The translations under genes were made by a program, and so were the position numbers. The notes beneath the pieces were generated by a model that was given only the letters and a program-made list of their open reading frames with translations, was not told the DNA's origin and did not search any database. Positions 1 to 6,857 of a stretch of 44,810 nucleotides of DNA are shown in pieces; the first letter of the stretch is position 1; each line of letters begins with the position of its first letter. Source of the stretch: Helicobacteraceae bacterium (GTDB lineage: Bacteria; Campylobacterota; Campylobacteria; Campylobacterales; Sulfurimonadaceae). The stretch lies in NCBI GenBank assembly GCA_021163845.1, contig JAGGTH010000080.1:1-44810 (forward strand), given 5' to 3'.

Positions 1-2
1 CC

Positions 3-713
3 ACTCTGCATGAACATATTATTATCAATCAAAAGTGTGCAATTTTATCTTTTACTATCCAAGACCAAGTATTTATATTTAACACCAATATGGTTTGTGG
101 AAAATTTACACAGCCACCTAAAATAAATATCAAATTTTTAAATACACACACCAAATTAACCGTTATTCGTCTCAGCCCCTTAGGGATGTTTAAGCTTACA
201 GATATCCCTATTGCTTCTATGGTCAACTCTATTGCATGTACGTCTCAAATAGGTCTCGATATTTTAGATGAGCTTGTGGGTTCTGAGTCTCTTATATGGC
301 TTGAAAAAACTCTCGATCAAAAACAAACAAAAGAGTCTTTTGACACGATTCATCAGATCATTGAGTATGTTGATAGCCATTTTACAGAATTACCAACAAA
401 TGCGAACCAAGTGATTACAAAAAAATTTGGACTCTCTGAGAGTACCTTGCAACGCTATTTTAAAAAGTACATAGGTCTCAATCCTTCCACCTACATCCTA
501 ACCCTCAAACGCACAAAGATGATCCATTCTATAGCGCAAGACAGCTACGATGCACTTACTGTAAAACAAAACGGTTACTACGACCAATCTCATTTTATCA
601 ATGATTTTAAACGCCTTTTTGGAATTTCACTCCAAGAATATTTTTCAGATATGCAAAAGCACAAGAGATATTCCCCCGAGCTTTTTTCTATTTTTCATAC
701 TTCTAAAAAATAG
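3..713 (+). CDS. AraC-family transcriptional regulator, 5' partial
   Basis: The reading frame is open to the left edge, so the N-terminus lies outside the window and about 236 residues are visible. The last hundred residues form the double helix-turn-helix of AraC/XylS regulators: a first helix pair around LSESTLQRYFKKYIG, and a second with the family signature GYYDQSHFINDFKRLFGIS. The upstream part would be an effector or dimerisation domain, but I cannot name its ligand. The gene precedes the chemosensory island on the same strand and ends 116 bases before the first PAS gene. It is therefore a reasonable candidate, not a proven one, for the regulator acting at the shared motif found in front of four island units. 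Confidence 0.85.
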   Translation, partial: TLHEHIIINQKCAILSFTIQDQVFIFNTNMVCGKFTQPPKINIKFLNTHTKLTVIRLSPLGMFKLTDIPIASMVNSIACTSQIGLDILDELVGSESLIWLEKTLDQKQTKESFDTIHQIIEYVDSHFTELPTNANQVITKKFGLSESTLQRYFKKYIGLNPSTYILTLKRTKMIHSIAQDSYDALTVKQNGYYDQSHFINDFKRLFGISLQEYFSDMQKHKRYSPELFSIFHTSKK

Positions 714-726
714 ATTGTATTTTTTA
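704..726 (+). terminator. Weak AT-only hairpin at the end of the AraC gene
   Basis: TAAAAAATA (704-712) pairs with TATTTTTTA (718-726) around a five-base loop, overlapping the stop codon. The stem is nine pairs but entirely A-T, so it would be unstable. Its right arm supplies a short T-run. It may act as a weak terminator, or be chance in AT-rich DNA. Confidence 0.25.
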
Positions 727-736
727 AGATTCTCTA

Positions 737-785
737 GGTCATATATGAGTTATTTTTTCTTCATGCTTTATGACCATAAAGAGAC
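737..785 (+). promoter_or_regulatory. Shared island promoter motif, copy A
   Basis: GGTCATATAT (737-746) is followed by the inverted match TATGACC (769-775; 32 bases start to start) and the block AGAGAC (780-785). The first motif begins 92 bases before the GTG start at 829 and AGAGAC begins 49 before it. The same three-part layout occurs before 2472, 12725 and 12987. I infer an operator and promoter region; no exact -10 or -35 is claimed. Confidence 0.5.
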
Positions 786-828
786 CATCAATCCCTTATG
801 ATTTCAAACAAAAAAAACAGGAGAAAAC

Positions 829-1215
829 GTGAGCCGTCAATATCTACTCAAAGACAATGATTTTTTAGTATCTCAAACAGATACTCGTGGAAATATCATT
901 TTCGCTAATGATGATTTTTGTAAAGTTTCTGGTTACGGGCTCCATGAACTCATTGGCAAACCTCATAATATTGTCCGCCATGAAGATATGCCAAAAAAAG
1001 CATTTCAAGAGCTCTGGGAGTCACTCAAAAAACAAGGTACTTGGTCGGGATATGTAAAAAACAAGACCAAGGAAGGTCAATACTACTGGGTTTATGCAAT
1101 GATCTCGACAATAAAACATGCCAAAACAAATGAGACCACATACATCTCATGTCGCAGAAAACCTCATCCTGATGAGATAAGATCTGTCAGCGAACTCTAC
1201 AGAACCATGCATTAG
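829..1215 (+). CDS. Aer/CetB-like PAS-domain redox sensor protein
   Basis: This 128-residue cytoplasmic protein is essentially one PAS domain (about residues 8-120). It carries the Aer-type signature: [10 protein letters not shown], then [10 protein letters not shown], then a Trp-rich stretch ending YYWVYAM. In Aer and Campylobacter CetB this PAS class binds FAD and reports redox or energy state. FAD binding here is inferred from that resemblance. The start is GTG at 829, supported by an AGGAG ribosome site seven to ten bases upstream. It is followed after 17 bases by a membrane receptor that lacks a sensing domain of its own, so the two probably form a split energy-taxis receptor like CetB/CetA. 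Confidence 0.85.
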   Translation: MSRQYLLKDNDFLVSQTDTRGNIIFANDDFCKVSGYGLHELIGKPHNIVRHEDMPKKAFQELWESLKKQGTWSGYVKNKTKEGQYYWVYAMISTIKHAKTNETTYISCRRKPHPDEIRSVSELYRTMH

Positions 1216-1232
1216 CAAAAAGGCGTCTTCTT

Positions 1233-2342
1233 ATGAATAATAAAATCAGAACTTCCATCATTCTTTTTTTTGGTGTCTATATTCTCCCTTTGTGGATCTA
1301 TGCCAACGAATCTGTTGCTTTGCCTGCCTATATCATATTCTTTATTTTACTGAGTATTGCGATGGTTCTCTTACCCTACAAGCAAGATACTACAGAGTCT
1401 GACCGCTTGGTCAGTGATTTTCAAGATCTCATTGAGAACAAAAAGACGAAAATAAATATTGATTCCTCAGATAGTAAAATAGCTCAGAGTAAAATATATC
1501 AAGTGATCCAAACTTACCAATCTGTAGTGCTCACTGATACCAAGGTAGCAGGAGAGATGGTCTTGCTCGTAGATAAAGTGAAACAAGGCTATTTTGATAC
1601 TCGTGTATCAAGTGACACCTCTACCCCACACGTGCATCTACTCAAAAAGACCATGAATACGATGCTTGATTCTATAGAGATGAATCTCGAAAACAGTATA
1701 ATGGTTTTGGACAAACTTTCTCAAGGAGAGTACCAAACACGTGCAAATATTCAAGTCAAAGGGAAGATGAAAGAGCTTTTAGAAAGTATCAATAGGCTTG
1801 GTGACACACTATGGTCAATGGAGCAAAAAAACATAGATACATCCAAAGCCTTTGAGATCAAAACACAAGAGTTCAAGGCGATCCGTGATACAAAGTTTGT
1901 AGAACTAAGCAGTATGATCGAATTAACTGTAGAGAAGATGCAATATATTGCAAATGAAGAGAATCATCTTGCCCAAAACTTACAGGTTCTTGCCGAAAAT
2001 GCACAAAATACCAAAGATGTTTTAGTGACCATTGGAGATATCGCCGAACAAACAAACCTCTTGGCCCTCAATGCCGCTATCGAAGCAGCACGCGCAGGCG
2101 AACACGGACGAGGTTTTGCTGTGGTAGCCGATGAAGTGCGCAAACTAGCTGAGAGAACTCAAAAAAGTTTGGCAGAAAGCTCTGCTACTATAAATGTCCT
2201 TATTCAAGCAATCTATGACAATAGCCATACACTCAACAAAAACATGGAGGAGATGCTCCTTCTCACTGAATTTGTTGGCAAACTAGACACACATATGCAA
2301 GAGCTGATGTCAACTATGGATACTATGCACACCCAAGAGTAG
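1233..2342 (+). CDS. CetA-like methyl-accepting chemotaxis protein with two HAMP-like units
   Basis: The 369-residue protein has two membrane helices (about 5-22 and 31-48) joined by a very short loop, so it has no periplasmic ligand domain. Two similar HAMP-like units follow, around [13 protein letters not shown] (about 110-150) and [13 protein letters not shown] (about 158-200). The MCP hairpin tip is intact (residues about 271-310: [27 protein letters not shown]). The helical bundle beyond the tip is short, because the protein ends about 55 residues later. The preceding PAS protein probably provides the sensory input and the tip would contact CheW and CheA encoded downstream. Whether it is methylated by CheR/CheB cannot be judged. 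Confidence 0.88.
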   Translation: MNNKIRTSIILFFGVYILPLWIYANESVALPAYIIFFILLSIAMVLLPYKQDTTESDRLVSDFQDLIENKKTKINIDSSDSKIAQSKIYQVIQTYQSVVLTDTKVAGEMVLLVDKVKQGYFDTRVSSDTSTPHVHLLKKTMNTMLDSIEMNLENSIMVLDKLSQGEYQTRANIQVKGKMKELLESINRLGDTLWSMEQKNIDTSKAFEIKTQEFKAIRDTKFVELSSMIELTVEKMQYIANEENHLAQNLQVLAENAQNTKDVLVTIGDIAEQTNLLALNAAIEAARAGEHGRGFAVVADEVRKLAERTQKSLAESSATINVLIQAIYDNSHTLNKNMEEMLLLTEFVGKLDTHMQELMSTMDTMHTQE

Positions 2343-2382
2343 CGCAGTCATCAAGTTTATCTTTTTTTCAAAGTCACAAAAT

Positions 2383-2431
2383 GGTCACATATAACACATT
2401 TATATCAGACCGTTTCAATCCACACAGAGAT
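2383..2431 (+). promoter_or_regulatory. Shared island promoter motif, copy B
   Basis: GGTCACATAT (2383-2392) is followed by TCAGACC (2405-2411; 22 bases start to start) and AGAGAT (2426-2431). The first motif begins 89 bases before the ATG at 2472 and the AGAGAT block 46 before it. The layout matches copies A, C and D. The rest of the 129-base gap shows no other structure. Confidence 0.5.
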
Positions 2432-2471
2432 GTAAGATACCGAATCTAAAAAAAAGTTTTTAGGAAATGGT

Positions 2472-3884
2472 ATGGATACATTAAAAATTTTAATTGCTGA
2501 TAGTACAGAGGAGAACCGTCTCGTATTAAAGTCTATAGCAAAAAAGATGCAATGCTTTGATATTTTTGAAGCGCTCGATGGTATTGATGCGTTAGAGCTA
2601 ATTGCAATACACCAACCCCATATTATTATCATAGATGTGATGTTGCCACGTCTTGATGGATTTCATACGGCAAAACTTATCAAACTGCATTATCCGCAAA
2701 CTATTGTTATGGCAGTTACATCTATTATCGATCCAAATATGGAGAAAAATATGGCAAGTATAGGTGTCGCAGCCTATGTCCATAAGCCTATAGATAAAGA
2801 ACTTATCCATTTCAAACTCCAAAGCTTTCAGGCACTCCTTCACTCTCGAAAAAAAGAGTACAAACAAGTCTCAGTTGAAGAAGCTCTCAACCCTTTTAGC
2901 CTTGATATTCGTCATTTCAAGACAATTTTCACTATCACAAATTCCGAAGCGATGATGGACTTTGGTCTTTGGTTGCTCACACGATGTGAAGATGATATGA
3001 ATATCACCTGCCCTAAAATTGATATTACCGTAGAGTTGTTTTATGAACTTATGAGACAAAAACTCCGAAATAAAGAGTCTCTCTATATTATCGTTGAAGA
3101 GAGTTTTGTTGAAATATTTATCACATTGCAATTTGAGACAAGCATTGAGCTTCAAGCAAAAGCGAGTGCATTACAAAAAGAGCTTGATGAGCAATGTATG
3201 ATTAAAGACAATGCCGCTTGCATACGCTTGCGCTTACATCAAAAAGAAGATCTACAAGAGGAAAAGAAAATTATCCAAACAGTACAAAGTGAAACAGCTC
3301 CGACAAAGGTAGCTCCAAGTGAAACAAAAGATAAAAGTGAAACAAAAGATAAAAAAGTATTAGAAGGCAAAGACAAAGAGCTTTTACGCCAAAGTTTTGT
3401 GGAAAAGACCTCTGCGATAGATTATATCAGCGATATAGGCGGTGATGTTTTAGATGAGATCCGTGACTTAGAGAGTCTCGATGAAGAGTGGACACAAAAG
3501 CTCCATACCATTGAGCGAGAGCCCTCAACTCAGAGTCTTCACGATTTCATTGATAATGTTTTGGGGGTCTATGTCAAAGCGATTAACAATCTCTTTGAGT
3601 TTACGGCTTTAGGATATGCCCTCTTATCATTAGGATCTTTTCTCAAAGAAAATGCACAGCTCATCGTTGATGAACCCGCAAAACTAAAAACATTAGCAAT
3701 GCTTTTAGAACATCTAGGAGCAGATCTTACCTCTTGGAGAGAGCATATCTTTTCTCTCCAAGACACCGCAGATATACATTACCTCGATAGCTCTTTTTTC
3801 AGCTCATGTATGCAAATAGAGCAAATTATCGGAAATAAGGAGCTTGCAACAGACGATGACGATGACGGCATGGAATTTTTTTAA
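2472..3884 (+). CDS. Receiver-domain protein with uncharacterised output region
   Basis: Residues 1-120 form a CheY-like receiver with the phospho-acceptor at D55 (IIIIDVMLPRLDG) and the conserved Lys in VHKP. The usual acidic pair is reduced to one: D10 is followed by Ser. The rest of the 470 residues matches no output domain I recognise. There is a mixed region at 135-260, a low-complexity linker with a SETKDK repeat near 280-295, and a helical C-terminal part ending in an acidic DDDDD run and MEFF. No DNA-binding, GGDEF or HD motif is seen. The promoter motif and its place between the receptor pair and cheY suggest a signalling role in this chemosensory system. Confidence 0.75.
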   Translation: MDTLKILIADSTEENRLVLKSIAKKMQCFDIFEALDGIDALELIAIHQPHIIIIDVMLPRLDGFHTAKLIKLHYPQTIVMAVTSIIDPNMEKNMASIGVAAYVHKPIDKELIHFKLQSFQALLHSRKKEYKQVSVEEALNPFSLDIRHFKTIFTITNSEAMMDFGLWLLTRCEDDMNITCPKIDITVELFYELMRQKLRNKESLYIIVEESFVEIFITLQFETSIELQAKASALQKELDEQCMIKDNAACIRLRLHQKEDLQEEKKIIQTVQSETAPTKVAPSETKDKSETKDKKVLEGKDKELLRQSFVEKTSAIDYISDIGGDVLDEIRDLESLDEEWTQKLHTIEREPSTQSLHDFIDNVLGVYVKAINNLFEFTALGYALLSLGSFLKENAQLIVDEPAKLKTLAMLLEHLGADLTSWREHIFSLQDTADIHYLDSSFFSSCMQIEQIIGNKELATDDDDDGMEFF

Positions 3885-3898
3885 CTAAATAACTGACC

Positions 3899-4030
3899 TT
3901 ACGCACTTTCTTTATGAAAGGGTGTAAGTTGCCACTTATTCTTCCGTATTCGAGAGATACGGATAGCTTTAGGGGGTTGTAGGGACATTTGTCCCTGCCG
4001 CTTTATGGGCTTTGCTCATAAAGTGCGTAA
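3899..4030. repeat. Nested inverted-repeat element before cheY
   Basis: The outer arms are an 11-base perfect inverted pair, TTACGCACTTT (3899-3909) and AAAGTGCGTAA (4020-4030). Inside are four smaller hairpins: CTTTC/GAAAG (3906-3920), TCCGTAT/ATACGGA (3943-3963), AGGGACA/TGTCCCT (3981-3996, two-base loop) and CTTTATG/CATAAAG (4001-4023). The 132-base size, terminal inverted repeats and lack of a coding frame resemble a MITE-like non-autonomous element. A structured leader controlling cheY is the alternative. No target duplication is convincing: TAAATAA occurs on both flanks but is low complexity. Confidence 0.55.
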
Positions 4031-4054
4031 ATTAAATAAAAAAGGAGTACAACA

Positions 4055-4441
4055 ATGGCAAAAAGGGTAATCATCGTAGATGATTCAAGAGCAGTTGTCG
4101 CAACTGCAGAGTTAGCACTAGAGGGGCTTATTACGAGCGGAGTGATTGAGTTTCAAGCTTATCTCAATCCGGCAGAACTTCTAGAAGCATTGCAAAACGG
4201 ATCAGAGAATTTTGATCTGCTTATTAGTGATGTCAATATGCCCGAGATGAATGGTCTTGATCTCTCTCGATACATAAAAAATGATGAGCGTTTTAAAACA
4301 AAACCGATCATCATTTTAACGACGGAGAGTTCAGAAGCGTTAAAAATGAAAGGCAAAGAGATTGGAGTTACAGGATGGATGGTCAAGCCATTCGCTGAAG
4401 AGAAGCTTGTGAAGTCAATCAAAATGGTACTAGGAGTCTAA
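4055..4441 (+). CDS. cheY: CheY-like response regulator
   Basis: This 128-residue stand-alone receiver carries the full phosphorylation set: acidic pair D9/D10, acceptor D59 in LLISDVNMPEMNG, the Thr pair at 89-90 and K111 in MVKPF. It should be phosphorylated by the CheA encoded downstream and carry the signal to a flagellar motor or another target. The ATG follows a good AAAGGAG site. It is the first gene of a tight run (cheY, cheW, mcp, STAS, cheA, cheR) with gaps of 9 bases or less. Its own promoter would have to lie within or before the palindromic element upstream, unless it is read through from the receiver gene. Confidence 0.9.
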   Translation: MAKRVIIVDDSRAVVATAELALEGLITSGVIEFQAYLNPAELLEALQNGSENFDLLISDVNMPEMNGLDLSRYIKNDERFKTKPIIILTTESSEALKMKGKEIGVTGWMVKPFAEEKLVKSIKMVLGV

Positions 4442-4443
4442 AT

Positions 4444-4938
4444 ATGGAACAAAATACAGCCCAATCCAGAAGAGAGCGCTATTTGACTTTCTTTTTGGGG
4501 GAGGAACAATACGGCATCGCCATTGATCGCATCAAAGAGATCATAGCGCTGATGAAGGTGACATACGTCCCAAAAACACCCCATTTTGTCAAAGGTGTTA
4601 TCAATCTACGAGGCTCGATCATCCCGATCATCGATACAAGATTACGCTTTGGGATGCCAGAGTGTGAGGCAGATATGCACACAGCGATCATCATCGTGGA
4701 AGTAGAAAAGGTCAATATCGGCTTTATCGTCGATAGGGTCGAAGAGGTGGCAAGCATAGAAAGCTCAAGTCTAGGGGCGGCTCCAAAATTTGGTAGCAAC
4801 GTCGATACCGACTTTATCTGCTCTATGGCACAGATCGAAGAGAACGTTGTGATGATACTTGACCTGCTCAAACTTTTTGAAGCAGATGAACTTGTGAGTC
4901 TAGAACAAATACAACAAACACAAACAAAAGGAGAATAA
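4444..4938 (+). CDS. cheW: CheW chemotaxis coupling protein
   Basis: This 164-residue protein has the CheW fold throughout: an N-terminal strand pair around LGEEQYGIAIDRIKEI, the motif VPKTPHFVKGVINLRGSIIP that typifies the family, and a second half ending in EENVVMILDL. CheW bridges the receptor tips to the CheA P5 domain in the cytoplasmic array. It starts two bases after cheY and ends one base before the MCP start, so translational coupling is likely. Nothing is missing relative to ordinary CheW. Confidence 0.93.
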   Translation: MEQNTAQSRRERYLTFFLGEEQYGIAIDRIKEIIALMKVTYVPKTPHFVKGVINLRGSIIPIIDTRLRFGMPECEADMHTAIIIVEVEKVNIGFIVDRVEEVASIESSSLGAAPKFGSNVDTDFICSMAQIEENVVMILDLLKLFEADELVSLEQIQQTQTKGE

Positions 4939-4939
4939 A

Positions 4940-6592
4940 ATGAAGTGGTTAGAAAATATGGTACTACAAACAAAGTTGATGTTACTCACAGGAGTGATGT
5001 TAATAGCACTTTTAGCTTTAGGTATGTTAGCCTATAGCACAACCCAAAAATGGGAAGATGGAATCGAAGAGATTGGAACAATTCGTGTGCCTTCATTGGC
5101 AGGACTTATGGATATGCGTATAGGAATCAATCAAGTAATCATTCAACAAAATCGAGTGCGTGGTACAAAAGGCAGTGAAAAAAGAAAACAAATACTTACT
5201 AATGCGATAGAGGAAATCGAGGGAGGTTTTCAGCGCTACGAATTGGGCTACAAACGCTATGCTCCTTTGCCACAAACTCCGCAAGAAGCGCTTGAATGGA
5301 AAAAATATGAAGAGGCTTTTGAAAAATGGCGTAAATTAAGCGATGAATTCACACACAATGTAATTTTGCCACTCTCTCAAATAGATGACACAGAGATAGA
5401 GCAAGTAGAAAACTACTTTTTAAAAATGACCTCTTTTATTGAGCAAAGTCGTCTACCTCGTGCTGTAGCGTTAGAGAGTATGAATTTTATCGCAAAAATC
5501 AATACAGATATAGCTGATAATGAAGTTCTCAAGGCTCAAACATCTGTTGCTTCAACTATTCAAATGACCATTACTATCGTCGTGATTGCATTTTTTATCT
5601 CTATTATACTTGCGACTTTAATTATTCGTTCTATAACGCGTTCGATCACAGGAAGTGTTACTTCTATCCGTGATGGTGCGATGCAGATCACATCCGCATC
5701 TGATCAAGTAGCGGCATCCTCTTCTTCTCTTGCACAAGGGGCGAGTGAGCAGGCATCAAGTGTTGAAGAGGTAAGTGCGACGCTTGAGGAATCTACAGCT
5801 ATCAACACACAAAATGTCGATAACGCACGCCAAGCAGATATCTTGGCAAAAGATGCAAATGACTCTGCACGTGCAGGCTATGAAAAAGGGGAACAACTCT
5901 CCCACTCTATGCATGCTATTACAGAATCAGCGGCAAAAATTTCAGGTATTATCAAAACCATCGATCAGATCGCTTTTCAAACCAACCTTTTAGCACTCAA
6001 TGCAGCGGTAGAAGCAGCGCGTGCAGGAGAACATGGACTCGGCTTTGCCGTCGTAGCAGACGAGGTGCGTAACCTAGCACAACGTGCAGCAGCAGCAGCA
6101 AAAGAGACCTCAGATATCATCCAAGAGGTCGTTGGTCAGATTCAAGAAGGAAATGAGATCGCTTTAGCGACCCATACATCCTTTCAAGAGATCGTAGAAC
6201 AATCGAAAAAAGTCTCTAACCTTATCGGTGAGATCGCAACGGCAGGAAAAGAGCAATCTGAGGGGATGACACAGATCAACCAAGCGATGGGTCAAGTAGA
6301 TGAAGTAACCCAACAAGTAGCGGCAAACTCAGAAGAAGCAGCAGCAGCGGCAGAAGAGCTCAATGCACAGGCATCTTCTATGATGGAGACGGTGCGTATC
6401 TTAGCGGCGATGGTAGGGATGCAAACAGATCAAGCACCATCAGGTGCAAAGAAGATGAATCTGCATCACTTAGACCCAGTGCCAGCTCTTGGAAAAAAGC
6501 AAGCAACACAATCAGCATCTAAACCTAAGTCGATTCCATCAAAAAACCAAAATATCTTTCCTCTTTCTGAGGACGACTTAAAAGAGTTCTAA
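4940..6592 (+). CDS. Methyl-accepting chemotaxis protein with four-helix-bundle-like sensor
   Basis: The 550-residue receptor has a first membrane helix at about 14-33, a helical periplasmic domain of about 170 residues resembling the 4HB_MCP class, and a second membrane helix at about 207-232. The coiled-coil signalling domain follows almost at once, with little or no recognisable HAMP. The hairpin tip (about 342-390, [27 protein letters not shown]) is fully conserved, so it should dock on CheW and CheA. The last 45 residues are a Lys/Ser/Pro-rich flexible tail ending DDLKEF. That resembles an adaptor-docking tail, although the aromatic residue of the classical pentapeptide is a Leu. The ligand is unknown. 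Confidence 0.9.
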   Translation: MKWLENMVLQTKLMLLTGVMLIALLALGMLAYSTTQKWEDGIEEIGTIRVPSLAGLMDMRIGINQVIIQQNRVRGTKGSEKRKQILTNAIEEIEGGFQRYELGYKRYAPLPQTPQEALEWKKYEEAFEKWRKLSDEFTHNVILPLSQIDDTEIEQVENYFLKMTSFIEQSRLPRAVALESMNFIAKINTDIADNEVLKAQTSVASTIQMTITIVVIAFFISIILATLIIRSITRSITGSVTSIRDGAMQITSASDQVAASSSSLAQGASEQASSVEEVSATLEESTAINTQNVDNARQADILAKDANDSARAGYEKGEQLSHSMHAITESAAKISGIIKTIDQIAFQTNLLALNAAVEAARAGEHGLGFAVVADEVRNLAQRAAAAAKETSDIIQEVVGQIQEGNEIALATHTSFQEIVEQSKKVSNLIGEIATAGKEQSEGMTQINQAMGQVDEVTQQVAANSEEAAAAAEELNAQASSMMETVRILAAMVGMQTDQAPSGAKKMNLHHLDPVPALGKKQATQSASKPKSIPSKNQNIFPLSEDDLKEF

Positions 6593-6593
6593 G

Positions 6594-6857
6594 ATGGAAT
6601 TCGACGGTGATGTCCTCACTATCGGACTGGATATGAATATCAAAGAGATTGAAGAGTTTGGAGAGTTTATCCAAGCTCGTTTAGAGTATTTGACAACTAT
6701 AGAGATCCAAGAGGGTACTGCTCTGCAAAGCAGTGCTCTTTTGAGCTTACTAGTAAGTCTAAAGCGTTCGCACACTCACTTAAACATCCCCTTTTTAGAG
6801 CGTGGATCGATGAGTTCGCAAACGCACGGAACACTACATTGGATACATTATGACTAA
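6594..6857 (+). CDS. Small STAS-like protein in the che operon
   Basis: This 87-residue protein begins one base after the MCP stop and overlaps cheA by 8 bases. Its layout, a short strand start MEFDGDVLTIGLDM, a helix, and a middle segment ALQSSALLSLLVSLKR, fits a STAS or anti-sigma-antagonist-like fold. In those proteins a Ser or Thr just before the second helix can be phosphorylated, and S47/S48 are candidates. Some accessory chemosensory operons do encode a STAS protein between the receptor and cheA. The assignment rests on pattern and place, not on a strong motif, so a different small adaptor is possible. Confidence 0.6.
   Translation: MEFDGDVLTIGLDMNIKEIEEFGEFIQARLEYLTTIEIQEGTALQSSALLSLLVSLKRSHTHLNIPFLERGSMSSQTHGTLHWIHYD

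Noticed and set aside
601-801. A 66-codon frame overlapping the end of the AraC gene on the same strand
   Set aside because: It runs through the end of a conserved helix-turn-helix gene and then through promoter motif copy A, has a low-complexity Phe-rich translation and lacks a ribosome site.
3885-4054. Possible tRNA or small structured RNA gene in the largest gap
   Set aside because: The hairpins do not form a cloverleaf and no conserved tRNA bases are present; the nested symmetry fits a repeat element better.
6000-6400. Similarity between the receptor genes at 1233 and 4940 as a recombination repeat
   Set aside because: The likeness is confined to the MCP signalling tip, which is conserved in all such receptors, and the DNA differs at most third positions.
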